Origin: DATJHM01 sp035493895
GTDB taxonomy: Bacteria > Chloroflexota > Ktedonobacteria > Ktedonobacterales > Ktedonobacteraceae
DNA: 32,553 nt
Direction of reading: 5' to 3'
Assembly (NCBI GenBank): GCA_035493895.1
Contig: DATJHM010000166.1
Coordinates: 1-32,553 of the forward strand
The notes beneath the pieces were generated by a model, which saw nothing but the letters and a program-made list of their open reading frames with translations, made no database searches and was not told the origin of the DNA. Of this stretch, positions 15,619 to 23,064 are shown one piece after another. Within the stretch, counting starts at the first letter, position 1. Every line of letters begins with the position of its first letter. A program made the position numbers and the translations under genes.

Positions 15619-16005
15619 TTACAACCAGCCTCCTAGCAGTAAGCCCAGGAAGGCCACGACCAGACCAAGTAGAAGGCTCCCCCCCAGATAGAACATGCTC
15701 ATACTCGTACTTCCACCTCGCGCCAATTGTACGCCCTCCCAGGACATCGTACTGAACGTCGTATATCCACCGAGAAAGCCGGTCGCCAGTACCAATTGCA
15801 GAGCGGGGCTGAGAACCTTCTGCCCAACCAGGCCAGCAATGAGACCAATCACAAAAGCGCCCGTCACATTGATAATCATCGTGCCTAGCGGAAAGCTGGT
15901 TCCGGCTCGCTCAGCAATAAAACGTCCCAGGAGATAACGAGCCAGCGCGCCTAATGCTCCAGCCAGACCGATGATACCTACCTGGGCAACGGTCAATAAC
16001 CCCAT
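15619..16005 (-). CDS. crcB: CrcB/Fluc fluoride channel, first of a tandem pair
   Basis: A 128-residue four-helix membrane protein of normal family length. ATG 16005 has AAAGGAG upstream. Motifs are GALGALARYLLGRF, GTMIINVTGAFVIGL and GFLGGYTTFSTMSWE. It should export fluoride passively from the cytoplasm, probably as a heterodimer with the abutting downstream crcB. It follows two DUF190-domain genes on the same strand after a gap of about 238 bases. That gap was searched for the crcB (fluoride) riboswitch without finding its conserved core. Confidence 0.9.
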   Translation of the reverse strand: MGLLTVAQVGIIGLAGALGALARYLLGRFIAERAGTSFPLGTMIINVTGAFVIGLIAGLVGQKVLSPALQLVLATGFLGGYTTFSTMSWEGVQLARGGSTSMSMFYLGGSLLLGLVVAFLGLLLGGWL

Positions 16006-16243
16006 CCAATAACTCCTTTACGTATGCCATAGACAAATTTGGGCTGGAAGCGAGGATTTCTCTCCTTCAGCATACACAAAAAGCCCTTGATCGCGTACGA
16101 CAACGTTCTCAAGAGCCATAAGCAGCACTGCGATACTGGCGAGCAGCATCTGCCAACCAGATAGACCCTTCTTCCATATTTTTCTAGTGCTCTTTCTATC
16201 ATATCATAAATGAGTGATTTTACCTCCCGTTACGCCTACACTG

Positions 16244-16588
16244 CTAATCGGTTTTTCTATCAACAATCATGATCGGGATCTGCACAATCGTCCCATGTTG
16301 GACCAGCGTATCGAGTAACGATACTAAACGGGCTGCATTCTCGGGTCGCTCCACAATCTCAATGATGATAGGCAGGTCATCGGCGATATCAGGCAGGCGT
16401 TCAGTGGTCAGATGATGAGCGGGTCCAAAACCTTCAATCCCGCGTAGCACAGTTACTCCGCTGACACCCTCGCGCTGAAGAAGAGCAAACAGGGCACGAT
16501 AGAAGGGTTCGCCCTGCCACGTATCAATTTCATTCATGTACACACGGAGGCAGACACCTGCATGATAGCTCGCTTTCTCCTCACTCAT
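16244..16588 (-). CDS. DUF190 protein
   Basis: A 114-residue PII-like DUF190 protein (LRVYMNEIDTWQGEPFYRALFALLQREGVSGVTVLRGIEGFG, then DLPIIIEIVE and VQIPIMIVDR). DUF190 proteins adopt a PII/CutA-like alpha-beta fold and are often encoded beside crcB; the ligand is not established. The start overlaps the end of the DUF190-CBS gene by 8 bases, with GGAGGAGG as ribosome site, so the two are translationally coupled. A trimeric sensor or regulator of the fluoride channels is a reasonable inference. Confidence 0.88.
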   Translation of the reverse strand: MSEEKASYHAGVCLRVYMNEIDTWQGEPFYRALFALLQREGVSGVTVLRGIEGFGPAHHLTTERLPDIADDLPIIIEIVERPENAARLVSLLDTLVQHGTIVQIPIMIVDRKTD

Positions 16589-17948
16589 CGCTTCCTCCTC
16601 CTCCTGCTTCCACTAACAGCCGCAACAGCTGAGAACGACCGACCGTCCCTGATAAACGCCCCTGTTCATCCACAACCGGTAAAAATTTGCGCTTGCTTGC
16701 CAGCAATTGCGCCACCGCATCCTGGACAGGCAGCGAGTCGACAATCGTGATCACGGAGCGGTTCATGACATCGGCGGCAGAATGTGCGCGGCCTTTCGCC
16801 AGCAAGCCTCTCACAGATGACAGCGGTTTCGACTTCGTCCAGGCAGTTAGCAGCGAAAGCAGACCGGGACGGATCTCCATCTGCACACGTGCCAGCACAT
16901 CGACATCGCTGATAATCCCTTTCACGTGGCGATCCTGATCGACGACCAGCACACGTTTGAGAGGAGTCTGGAGCAAAGCCTCGATCACCTCCTCCAGCGG
17001 CGTCTCTTCGGTCACCGTCGTCACATCGGGATCGACATAGTGAGCAATCGGCTGCTGCTGGGCAAAAGGAGGTGATGCCACACTGCTCGCAGGCAGCGGT
17101 TGCGTCTGAGAAGCTGCCTCCTGACTCATCAGCGGACTGCTCACCACAAGTTGCAGCAGATCGGAGCGCGTCAACATACCGACCAGCACCTGCTGCGCAT
17201 CCACAACAGGCAGGCGACGCAGACCCGCCTCAAGCATAATCCTGGCCGCCTCACGCACCTCCAGTTCGGGGTGGATCGTGCGCACCTGGCGATTCATGAT
17301 CGTTCTTGCGGTTAACGCGCTCTGCTGCACCTGCGCAAGTGGAGCCGCCACACTCTCCGCAGTCTGTGGATCTAACGCAAGCGCAGTACGTATCACACTG
17401 CGCCTCACGGGCAAAGCGCCAGCCGCAATCAGATCGCCCGTGCTGATAATTCCCAGCAAATGCCGCTGCTGATCTACCACCGGAAGCAAGCGAAAAGGGG
17501 CAGCCAGCAAGAGCTCAAGAATACCGGCCACAGGCGTTTCGGGCAACGTAGTCATAATCTGCTGCTCCATGATCTGGCTCACAGGAACGTTTGCAGGCAG
17601 GCCATGTCTGCGTGCATGCGTATATTTCAGCACGTCAACGTCCTGTATCGTAATCATGCCACCATTCAGTATCTCCTGAAGATGGGGCAAGAGACGTTCC
17701 AGGCGACGCGGCTGATCAATGACCTGAACCACAATCGAGGCATCGGAGGACCAGCGCAATCCTCTCTGCTCGTGGATCACGGCACCCGCGCCATAGCCTG
17801 CCACGGCGCGCATCGCAGTAGCGCCCGCACAACCATGAGAACGTAAAAAGTGAATAATGGCCACATATGCAGGCTGACCTTGCCATTGATCTGATTCTCC
17901 CAGATACATTGTCAAGGCCCAGGCCTTCCCCTGACGCAGTAAGCTCAC
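16581..17948 (-). CDS. DUF190 domain fused to four CBS domains
   Basis: The open frame extends to a TTG at 18026, but a TATAAT box overlaps that codon. The real start is most likely GTG 17948, with AAAGGAG 8 bases upstream, giving 455 residues. Residues about 10-105 are DUF190 (ALTMYLGESDQWQGQPAY, GYGAG, VVQVID). Four CBS units follow, recognised by VSQIMEQQI...LLPVVDQQ...GIISTGDL, TIMNRQVR...RRLPVVDAQ...GMLTRSDL, HYVDPDVTTV...RVLVVDQ...GIISDVDV and DVMNRSVITI...FLPVVDEQ...GTVGRSQL. CBS pairs bind adenine nucleotides, so this is probably a soluble nucleotide-sensing regulator. It leads the operon containing a second DUF190 gene and two crcB genes. Confidence 0.88.
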   Translation of the reverse strand: MSLLRQGKAWALTMYLGESDQWQGQPAYVAIIHFLRSHGCAGATAMRAVAGYGAGAVIHEQRGLRWSSDASIVVQVIDQPRRLERLLPHLQEILNGGMITIQDVDVLKYTHARRHGLPANVPVSQIMEQQIMTTLPETPVAGILELLLAAPFRLLPVVDQQRHLLGIISTGDLIAAGALPVRRSVIRTALALDPQTAESVAAPLAQVQQSALTARTIMNRQVRTIHPELEVREAARIMLEAGLRRLPVVDAQQVLVGMLTRSDLLQLVVSSPLMSQEAASQTQPLPASSVASPPFAQQQPIAHYVDPDVTTVTEETPLEEVIEALLQTPLKRVLVVDQDRHVKGIISDVDVLARVQMEIRPGLLSLLTAWTKSKPLSSVRGLLAKGRAHSAADVMNRSVITIVDSLPVQDAVAQLLASKRKFLPVVDEQGRLSGTVGRSQLLRLLVEAGGGGSDE

Positions 17949-18025
17949 TGGTAACGCTCCTTTCTTCTCCACAATATATTCAGGGCAAAAACGCTTCTTA
18001 ACTTCGACGATGGTTATTTCTTTCA

Positions 18026-18031
18026 ATTATA
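18026..18031 (-). promoter_or_regulatory. -10 box of the DUF190-CBS/crcB operon
   Basis: A perfect TATAAT reads on the minus strand about 80 bases upstream of the chosen GTG start. The -35 area (TTTTGT at 16-base spacing) is weak. Its position argues against translation starting at the TTG that overlaps it. Confidence 0.45.
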
Positions 18032-18083
18032 CCGTAGATGAACGGTCACAAAATTGATCGGTGATCAAATAGCACGCACGAAG

Positions 18084-18123
18084 AAAAAGACACCTCGCCG
18101 CTCTCTGCGACGAGGTGTCTTTT
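18084..18123 (-). terminator. bidirectional-looking rho-independent terminator after the histidine kinase
   Basis: AAAAGACACCTCG and CGAGGTGTCTTTT form a perfect 13-bp stem with a 13-base loop, ending in a T-run on both strands. It lies 14 bases past the kinase stop and upstream of the DUF190-CBS promoter, so it insulates the two units. Confidence 0.9.
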
Positions 18124-18136
18124 CAGCAGGAGAAAA

Positions 18137-20353
18137 TCAAGCGGTGGGTGTATGTATCAGAGGCAGCGTGAAATGGAACGTAGAGCCTTCGCCCAGCATA
18201 CTTTCTACCCAGACATTGCCAGCGTGCATCTGGATAATTTCGCGCACGATCGCCAGACCCAGGCCCGTCCCCTGAATATAGTGCGTCTTGCCCGATTCAA
18301 GGCGATTATAGGGGACAAAAACGTCCTCCAGCGCTTCAGGCGGAATACCGACCCCCTGGTCAGCAATACTCACGTGAATCAGTTCACCTTCCAGCTTGCT
18401 GCTCAGGACAATATCACCGCCATTCGGCGAGTATTTCACCGCATTCGAGACCAGGTTCGTCACCACCTGAATGAGCTTATCATAATCGCCTTCGACGCGC
18501 GGCAGATGCTCCTCCAGTTGCATAAGCACATGATGCTGCGAAGCAGTTGGACGGGTGCGTTCGGCAACGTCTTCGAGAATAGCATTGAAATCGACGAAGC
18601 CGAGGTGCAGCGTCATCTTGCCCAGTTTCATACGTTCAAGATCGAGCAGTTCGCTAATCATGCGCGTGAGCCGCAGAGCATCGGTGTGGATATCCGTGGC
18701 AAAATCGCGAACCTCGCTCGTATTGAACTCCTCATCGCGCAAGAGTTCGCTGAAGCCCTGAATGCCGGTCAGCGTCGTGCGGAACTCATGGCTCACAATG
18801 GAAATAAAATCGCTCTGTAATTTATTGACCTGAGCCAGTTGCGTATTACTCTGCGCCAGTTGCTCATTGCTGGTTTGCAGGGCAGTCAGCAGGCGTGTGC
18901 GCTCGCGTTCGCCTCGTTCGCGTTCAATCGAGAGCGCGCAGAGACGAGCCATCGCCTCGATCAGAGCAAGCTCTTCAGCACGATAGGTATGGCTATCCAT
19001 CCCATGATCGGCATACAATGCCCCGACCAGCTGACCATTGATGTGAATAGGCGCGGCCAGCACTTCACAGACCCCTTGAAAGGGCGTGATATGTTCCAGA
19101 TTGGCCTGAGCAATATCCAGTTGCACCGTCTCATGCTGTTGTAAGCGCGTATAGACAGCAGGATCAACGAGCAAGTCTAACAGACGAGACTGCTCACCGG
19201 GAACAGCCGAAAACCACGTCTGCTCCTGTTCCTGAGAAAACCCGACAGTCGCCACAGAATAGATTTCTGGCAGATCCGTTTCAAAGGCAAGAATGCCGAC
19301 ACGTTTGCTGCGCAAAACGCTTCTCGTCAGTTCAACAATACGCTGCCGAACTTGATTTGACGCCATAGCAGGTTCGGCAGCACGATCCTTCGCAGGCGCC
19401 TCAACCAGCGTTTGCGCCATAGCCACCAGGGCATCCATCGCCTCATGCGTCTGGCGCTCCAGGCGTCGACGCTCAGTCACATCACGACTAATACAGACCG
19501 ACCCAACAATACGACCCTCTTGATCCATAATCGGCGCCCCACTTAAGCTCACCTGAATATCCTGCCCATTCTGATCTTTGAACAGAACATCCACAGCACT
19601 ATCACCCTTAAATATCTCACCACGGAGGGCACGCTTCATCGGCCACTCCTCATACGGAATTGCTTCACCATTTTCGTAACGCATTTGCAGCGGCATCAGA
19701 CGTTCTTGCAGTGTATGCGAATAATACTCCTCATCCAGAGTCAGATCAGGGACGTAATGCATAGAGGCGCTGTTGATGCGGAAAGGCCGTTCATCAGTGC
19801 CATAGGCAAACACGTTATCGTTAATCGACTCAAAAATCGCCTCCAGCTGGCTGTTCCGCGTCTGCATCTCCTGCAATAGCTTGCGCAGATATTCCTCATG
19901 CTCCTTACGCATGGAGATATCCTGCAACGTCACGAGACAAGATCGAGCGTTCTGACCAGGCACAAAAATAGGAGTCTTGTTGACCAGGACCCAGAGCAAA
20001 CTTTTATCTTGGCGGATATAGCGCTCTTCGCGAGAAGAAACATCGTCGGCACCATGTACCAGAGCACGTAGATACTGGAGATCTTCCTCGCGATCGTCAG
20101 GGGAGATCAGATCAATCAGCTTGCGCGACCGGAGATCTGTACTCTTATATCCCAACAGATGACAAAACAGCGTATTGACCTGCTGTATTGTCCCCTGTCC
20201 ATCGACACAAGCCACGCCAAAAGACACCTGCTCACATGGCAGGTGCCACTGATCAGCCAGACCTTTGGAGGCAGATTGCTTTTGCGATACAACAACGGTC
20301 GCCATCTTCTGGTTCACCGCTTCCTGTTCAGGATGTGGTTCGTGTTTCTGCAT
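18137..20353 (-). CDS. PAS-PAS-GAF hybrid-sensor histidine kinase
   Basis: A soluble 738-residue sensor kinase. ATG 20353 is preferred over the longer frame because a TATAAT promoter lies at 20450 and AAGGATT precedes this ATG. Order: PAS (about 40-155, QVSFGVACVDGQGTIQQVN, GYKSTDL), PAS (about 175-300), GAF (about 340-475), short coiled coil (TNTQLAQVNKLQ), HisKA with His522 in VSHEFRTTLTGIQGF, and HATPase (NLVSNAVKYSPNGG, DQGVGIPPE, GTGLGLAIVREII). Thr replaces the usual Pro in HEFRTP. No transmembrane helix is seen, so it senses a cytoplasmic ligand or redox/light state. It has no adjacent response regulator. A strong AAGGAGGT upstream (about 20402) leads only into a five-codon GTG frame, possibly a leader peptide. 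Confidence 0.92.
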   Translation of the reverse strand: MQKHEPHPEQEAVNQKMATVVVSQKQSASKGLADQWHLPCEQVSFGVACVDGQGTIQQVNTLFCHLLGYKSTDLRSRKLIDLISPDDREEDLQYLRALVHGADDVSSREERYIRQDKSLLWVLVNKTPIFVPGQNARSCLVTLQDISMRKEHEEYLRKLLQEMQTRNSQLEAIFESINDNVFAYGTDERPFRINSASMHYVPDLTLDEEYYSHTLQERLMPLQMRYENGEAIPYEEWPMKRALRGEIFKGDSAVDVLFKDQNGQDIQVSLSGAPIMDQEGRIVGSVCISRDVTERRRLERQTHEAMDALVAMAQTLVEAPAKDRAAEPAMASNQVRQRIVELTRSVLRSKRVGILAFETDLPEIYSVATVGFSQEQEQTWFSAVPGEQSRLLDLLVDPAVYTRLQQHETVQLDIAQANLEHITPFQGVCEVLAAPIHINGQLVGALYADHGMDSHTYRAEELALIEAMARLCALSIERERGERERTRLLTALQTSNEQLAQSNTQLAQVNKLQSDFISIVSHEFRTTLTGIQGFSELLRDEEFNTSEVRDFATDIHTDALRLTRMISELLDLERMKLGKMTLHLGFVDFNAILEDVAERTRPTASQHHVLMQLEEHLPRVEGDYDKLIQVVTNLVSNAVKYSPNGGDIVLSSKLEGELIHVSIADQGVGIPPEALEDVFVPYNRLESGKTHYIQGTGLGLAIVREIIQMHAGNVWVESMLGEGSTFHFTLPLIHTPTA

Positions 20354-20449
20354 GAGCTCTAATCCTTCATAAAAGTCTGCTACACGCCAGACACAAACCT
20401 CCTTCAAATATGAAGAGGCGTACTGGCAAGCGAAAGAACCTTTTTTTTC

Positions 20450-20479
20450 ATTATAAACAGGCACCATATATATTTCTAA
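20450..20479 (-). promoter_or_regulatory. promoter of the histidine kinase
   Basis: TATAAT (20455-20450, minus) with TTAGAA 18 bases upstream (20479-20474). It lies inside the longer kinase frame, which supports the shorter protein start at 20353. Confidence 0.5.
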
Positions 20480-20524
20480 CCAGCACTGATGGGCATTCAG
20501 CTCATGCAAGAAGATTTTGCAGAA

Positions 20525-20550
20525 GAGAGAACTTCTTTCTCAGTTCTCTC
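20525..20550 (-). terminator. hairpin after the small heat-shock gene
   Basis: GAGAGAACT and AGTTCTCTC are perfect 9-base arms around an 8-base loop, beginning 11 bases after the Hsp20 stop. The following bases on the minus strand are only moderately T-rich. Confidence 0.6.
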
Positions 20551-20560
20551 CTCGCTGCTC

Positions 20561-20956
20561 TTAAAGCGACAATTGTCCACTATTACCGACACGTTGACCA
20601 CGATCTACGCCTACTTTTTCCATCACCAGAGACGCAGGTACCGTCCGCTGGCTAATGGGCAATGTTACAACGACCACCCCATTGCCGTAGGAGACATTGG
20701 CATGTGCGCCATCAACGGGATTGGGCAGTTCGAGCTCGCGATAATAGGTGCCGAAGCTCCACTCGTCGAGCAGCAACTCTTTAATATCCTTGAGCAAACC
20801 ACGTGCATCGCCCTGGATGAGGAGACGTCCGTCGTTACTGATGTTGATCACGATGTCTTCAGGCTGTAGCCCGGGTAAAGGAGCTGTGACCATCAGGCGA
20901 TTCTCGGAGCGGTACATCTTCACGGGTATAGTGAGAATCTTTTCCTTCTCATGCAT
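20561..20956 (-). CDS. Hsp20/alpha-crystallin small heat-shock protein
   Basis: A 131-residue small heat-shock protein. ATG 20956 is chosen, with AAGGGAAAG upstream; a longer frame to 21031 would run through the operator-like palindrome. The alpha-crystallin domain covers most of the protein: IPVKMYRSENRLMVTAPLPGLQPEDIVI (first strands), GRLLIQGD, FGTYYRELELPNPVDGAHANVSYGNGVVVVTLP. It has very short N- and C-terminal arms. The C-terminal IxI/V oligomerisation motif is not clear, so oligomers may be small. It acts as an ATP-independent holdase for unfolding proteins. The palindrome and duplicated sequence just upstream suggest repression under non-stress conditions. Confidence 0.88.
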   Translation of the reverse strand: MHEKEKILTIPVKMYRSENRLMVTAPLPGLQPEDIVINISNDGRLLIQGDARGLLKDIKELLLDEWSFGTYYRELELPNPVDGAHANVSYGNGVVVVTLPISQRTVPASLVMEKVGVDRGQRVGNSGQLSL

Positions 20957-20977
20957 ATTCTTTCCCTTGAACCTTTC

Positions 20978-20993
20978 TTCGGCACGTGCCGAA
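20978..20993. promoter_or_regulatory. 16-base perfect palindrome upstream of hsp20, candidate operator
   Basis: TTCGGCACGTGCCGAA is a perfect palindrome ending 22 bases before the Hsp20 ATG. Position and perfection suggest a repressor site or a hairpin masking translation. It does not match the CIRCE or HAIR consensus as I know them. Confidence 0.45.
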
Positions 20994-21064
20994 AACAACC
21001 ACGCTCTTCCCATACCTAAAAAAATCGACATACGCCGAAAACAATCATGCTCTCCCTGCTACCT
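20988..21064. repeat. imperfect direct repeat of about 30 bases upstream of hsp20
   Basis: GCCGAAAACAACCACGCTCT at 20988 recurs as GCCGAAAACAATCATGCTCT at 21034, each followed by a similar CCC..ACCT end. The copies are 46 bases apart start to start. The first copy begins inside the palindrome. They look like a local duplication. Confidence 0.55.
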
Positions 21065-21085
21065 CAAAAAGAGGCCAGGAAGAGC
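21049..21085 (-). terminator. hairpin after the disordered hydrophilic protein gene
   Basis: GCTCT..CCT...CCTC and GAGG..AGG.AGAGC pair around an AAAAA loop. It lies 35 bases past the stop at 21120 and is followed on the minus strand by TGATTGTTTTC. It partly overlaps the second direct-repeat copy. Confidence 0.5.
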
Positions 21086-21119
21086 ATATCTATCAGTGCG
21101 ATGATCGGGGTAAGAACGA

Positions 21120-21452
21120 CTAATTAGCAGGATTCTGCCGATCCGGGGTATCGGTCGTAGACCCCATCTGCTCATCCTGGCCCCAGGAAGTACCCGTATC
21201 ACGACCCGGCGTATCAACGCGGCGTCCCGGCTGATTTTTCGCAGGTCTTACGCCACTCTGCGCCGGATCATATCCCTGCTGAGCAGGGGTATCGCGGGCG
21301 GGGCGACCATAGGTCCGCTGGCTATCATCGTAGTCAGGGCCCTGCGTATCGGCATAGCCATCCTGACGTCGGCGAGCAACCTTTTGCTCCTGCTGCTCCT
21401 TCCTGGGCGTAGAACCTTCATCACGCGGCGTATATTCAGGGTCGTTATTCAT
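21120..21452 (-). CDS. intrinsically disordered hydrophilic protein
   Basis: A 110-residue protein. ATG 21452 has GGGGGAGAA upstream; a longer frame to 21491 lacks a ribosome site. It is almost devoid of hydrophobic residues and rich in Gly, Pro, Asp, Arg, Gln and Thr, with repeated DTP/DTPGRDTG-like and RPARDTPAQ-like units. It is probably unfolded in solution. The composition recalls stress-linked hydrophilins, and it sits upstream of hsp20, but no family was recognised. A desiccation or stress role is only a suggestion. It is divergent from the SWIM operon. Confidence 0.7.
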   Translation of the reverse strand: MNNDPEYTPRDEGSTPRKEQQEQKVARRRQDGYADTQGPDYDDSQRTYGRPARDTPAQQGYDPAQSGVRPAKNQPGRRVDTPGRDTGTSWGQDEQMGSTTDTPDRQNPAN

Positions 21453-21704
21453 AAATTTCTCCCCCATTTTTCCTATGCTGCTACTGATCACATTTCAGCA
21501 AAAAAACGTGCTCTATTGAACATCAGAGCTCAAACTATCTATGAGTTTCTGCTCCTCTCACGATTTTCTTGTATAGTAAGTTTCATTTTACCTGTACACG
21601 TCTGAGAAAATAGTAAGGATCGGGCAAAAACTTCCGTTTTACCGGCCGATCCAAAGAATCTATCTATAGAGCAACAAATACTACACTTGTTTGGGGGACA
21701 ATCA

Positions 21705-23060
21705 GTGGGAATATCACTCTCATCTGAGCAGATAACAGCCCTGGCTCCTGATGCAAGTTCTGTGAGTGCTGCCAAAAAGCTTGCCAAAGCCAAAAACTGG
21801 CAGAATATAGGACAAAGTTCCGAAGCACTCTGGGGGGACTGCCAGGGCAGTGCCCTTTATCAGACCCGCATTGAAATTTCTACTCATACCATCCAATGTA
21901 CCTGCCCGAGCCGCAAACAACCATGCAAACATGGCCTTGCCCTGCTCTTACTGGCCTGCAATGAGCCATCTACAGTTCCAGAGGTAGAGCAACCGGAATG
22001 GGTCAGCAAATGGTTGGCCAAACGCGCCGGGGCCGTCAAACGCAAAGAAACGATACAGACTAAACGCGCAGAAGGAGAAGAACCCGGCCCGGAACAGATC
22101 AAAGCTGCGGAGAAACGGCTCGCCCTCGTCAAACAGGGAGTTGAGCAGCTCGACCTCTGGCTGAGCGATATGATACGCAACGGCCTGGGAACGGTAGGAC
22201 AGCAGTCCGATCGCTTCTGGCAGGATGAGGCGGCGCAGATGGTCGACGCACAGGCAGCCGGGCTGGCAGCTCGTTTGCGCCGCATGGCCGCAGTGCCCAA
22301 TGCTTCTCGCAATTGGCCTGAACGTTTGCTGGAGCAGCTTGGGGAGCTGGCTCTGCTCATCCGGGCCTATAAACACCTGGGACAATTCGAGCCGGGCCTG
22401 CAAGAAGAGATACGCCAGATGATCGGCTGGACCTTGCAAGAGGCGGATGTGAGTCAGCTTGGCGAGCATGTCAGCGATAGCTGGCTCTTTCTTGGGGAGC
22501 AAACAGACACGCTCGAGCATGGCTATACGCAACGCACCTGGCTTATTGGACGCAAGACAAAGCGCACCGCCATGCTCAGCCAGTTCCGACCATTCCAGCA
22601 GGGGTTTGCCAGACATTATCCGCTCGGCTGCGAAGCTCGCGCCACCCTTGCCTACTGGCCTGGAGTTGCATCACAGCGCGCATTTGTCGAAGATATGAAC
22701 AGCACTACCTTTCTGTCAACGAAAAAGCTGATTGCCGATACACTTCCTGGCGAACCTGACATCGCCACCTTTCTTTCAACCCTCGCAACCACGTTAGCAA
22801 TTCAACCCTGGCGCAACCGCTTTCTCTGTGTGCTGCGCAATACCACGATTTTCTATGAGCAAGCAACCTCGCAATGGTGGGTGCGCGATCAACAGGGGCA
22901 GGCACTCCCTCTGGCAATGACAGCCAATGGCTACTGGACATTGCTGGCCATTTCAGGTGGCAACCCGGTCGATATCGCCGCCGAGTGGAACGGGGAAACA
23001 CTCACACTGCTGGGCATGATAGCTGAGCGTGGCTATGTGAACTGCCAGGAGGAGCTGTAA
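21705..23060 (+). CDS. SWIM zinc-finger protein (YehQ-like)
   Basis: A 451-residue protein. GTG 21705 is chosen because GGGGGA lies 6 bases upstream; a TTG six codons earlier overlaps that ribosome site. The SWIM finger is CTCPSRKQPCKHG (Cys65, Cys67, Cys74, His76; CxC-x6-CxH). The remaining 370 residues are mostly helical with no recognised catalytic motif. SWIM domains bind DNA or protein. In E. coli, YehQ is a SWIM protein in the yehL-yehM-yehP-yehQ neighbourhood of MoxR ATPase, DUF5682 and VWA genes; here the SWIM gene is first and the same partners follow. The stop is 4 bases before the DUF5691 start. Confidence 0.88.
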   Translation: MGISLSSEQITALAPDASSVSAAKKLAKAKNWQNIGQSSEALWGDCQGSALYQTRIEISTHTIQCTCPSRKQPCKHGLALLLLACNEPSTVPEVEQPEWVSKWLAKRAGAVKRKETIQTKRAEGEEPGPEQIKAAEKRLALVKQGVEQLDLWLSDMIRNGLGTVGQQSDRFWQDEAAQMVDAQAAGLAARLRRMAAVPNASRNWPERLLEQLGELALLIRAYKHLGQFEPGLQEEIRQMIGWTLQEADVSQLGEHVSDSWLFLGEQTDTLEHGYTQRTWLIGRKTKRTAMLSQFRPFQQGFARHYPLGCEARATLAYWPGVASQRAFVEDMNSTTFLSTKKLIADTLPGEPDIATFLSTLATTLAIQPWRNRFLCVLRNTTIFYEQATSQWWVRDQQGQALPLAMTANGYWTLLAISGGNPVDIAAEWNGETLTLLGMIAERGYVNCQEEL

Positions 23061-23064
23061 AAAT

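Noticed and set aside
15993..16202. 69-codon minus-strand frame in the gap before crcB
   Set aside because: No ribosome site and no conserved pattern; it overlaps the crcB start, so it is likely chance.
16006..16243. possible fluoride (crcB) riboswitch
   Set aside because: The conserved core of the crcB RNA motif was not found in this gap on the minus strand, nor in 17949-18080.
17949..18026. N-terminal extension of the DUF190-CBS protein from a TTG codon
   Set aside because: The TTG overlaps a perfect TATAAT box, while the GTG at 17948 has an AAAGGAG site at good spacing.
18152..18820. 222-codon plus-strand frame opposite the histidine kinase
   Set aside because: It is antisense to the well-conserved HisKA/HATPase region, has no ribosome site and shows no protein family pattern.
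20988..21064. short CRISPR-like array from the repeated segment
   Set aside because: Only two imperfect copies with one short spacer and no cas genes; a local duplication explains it.
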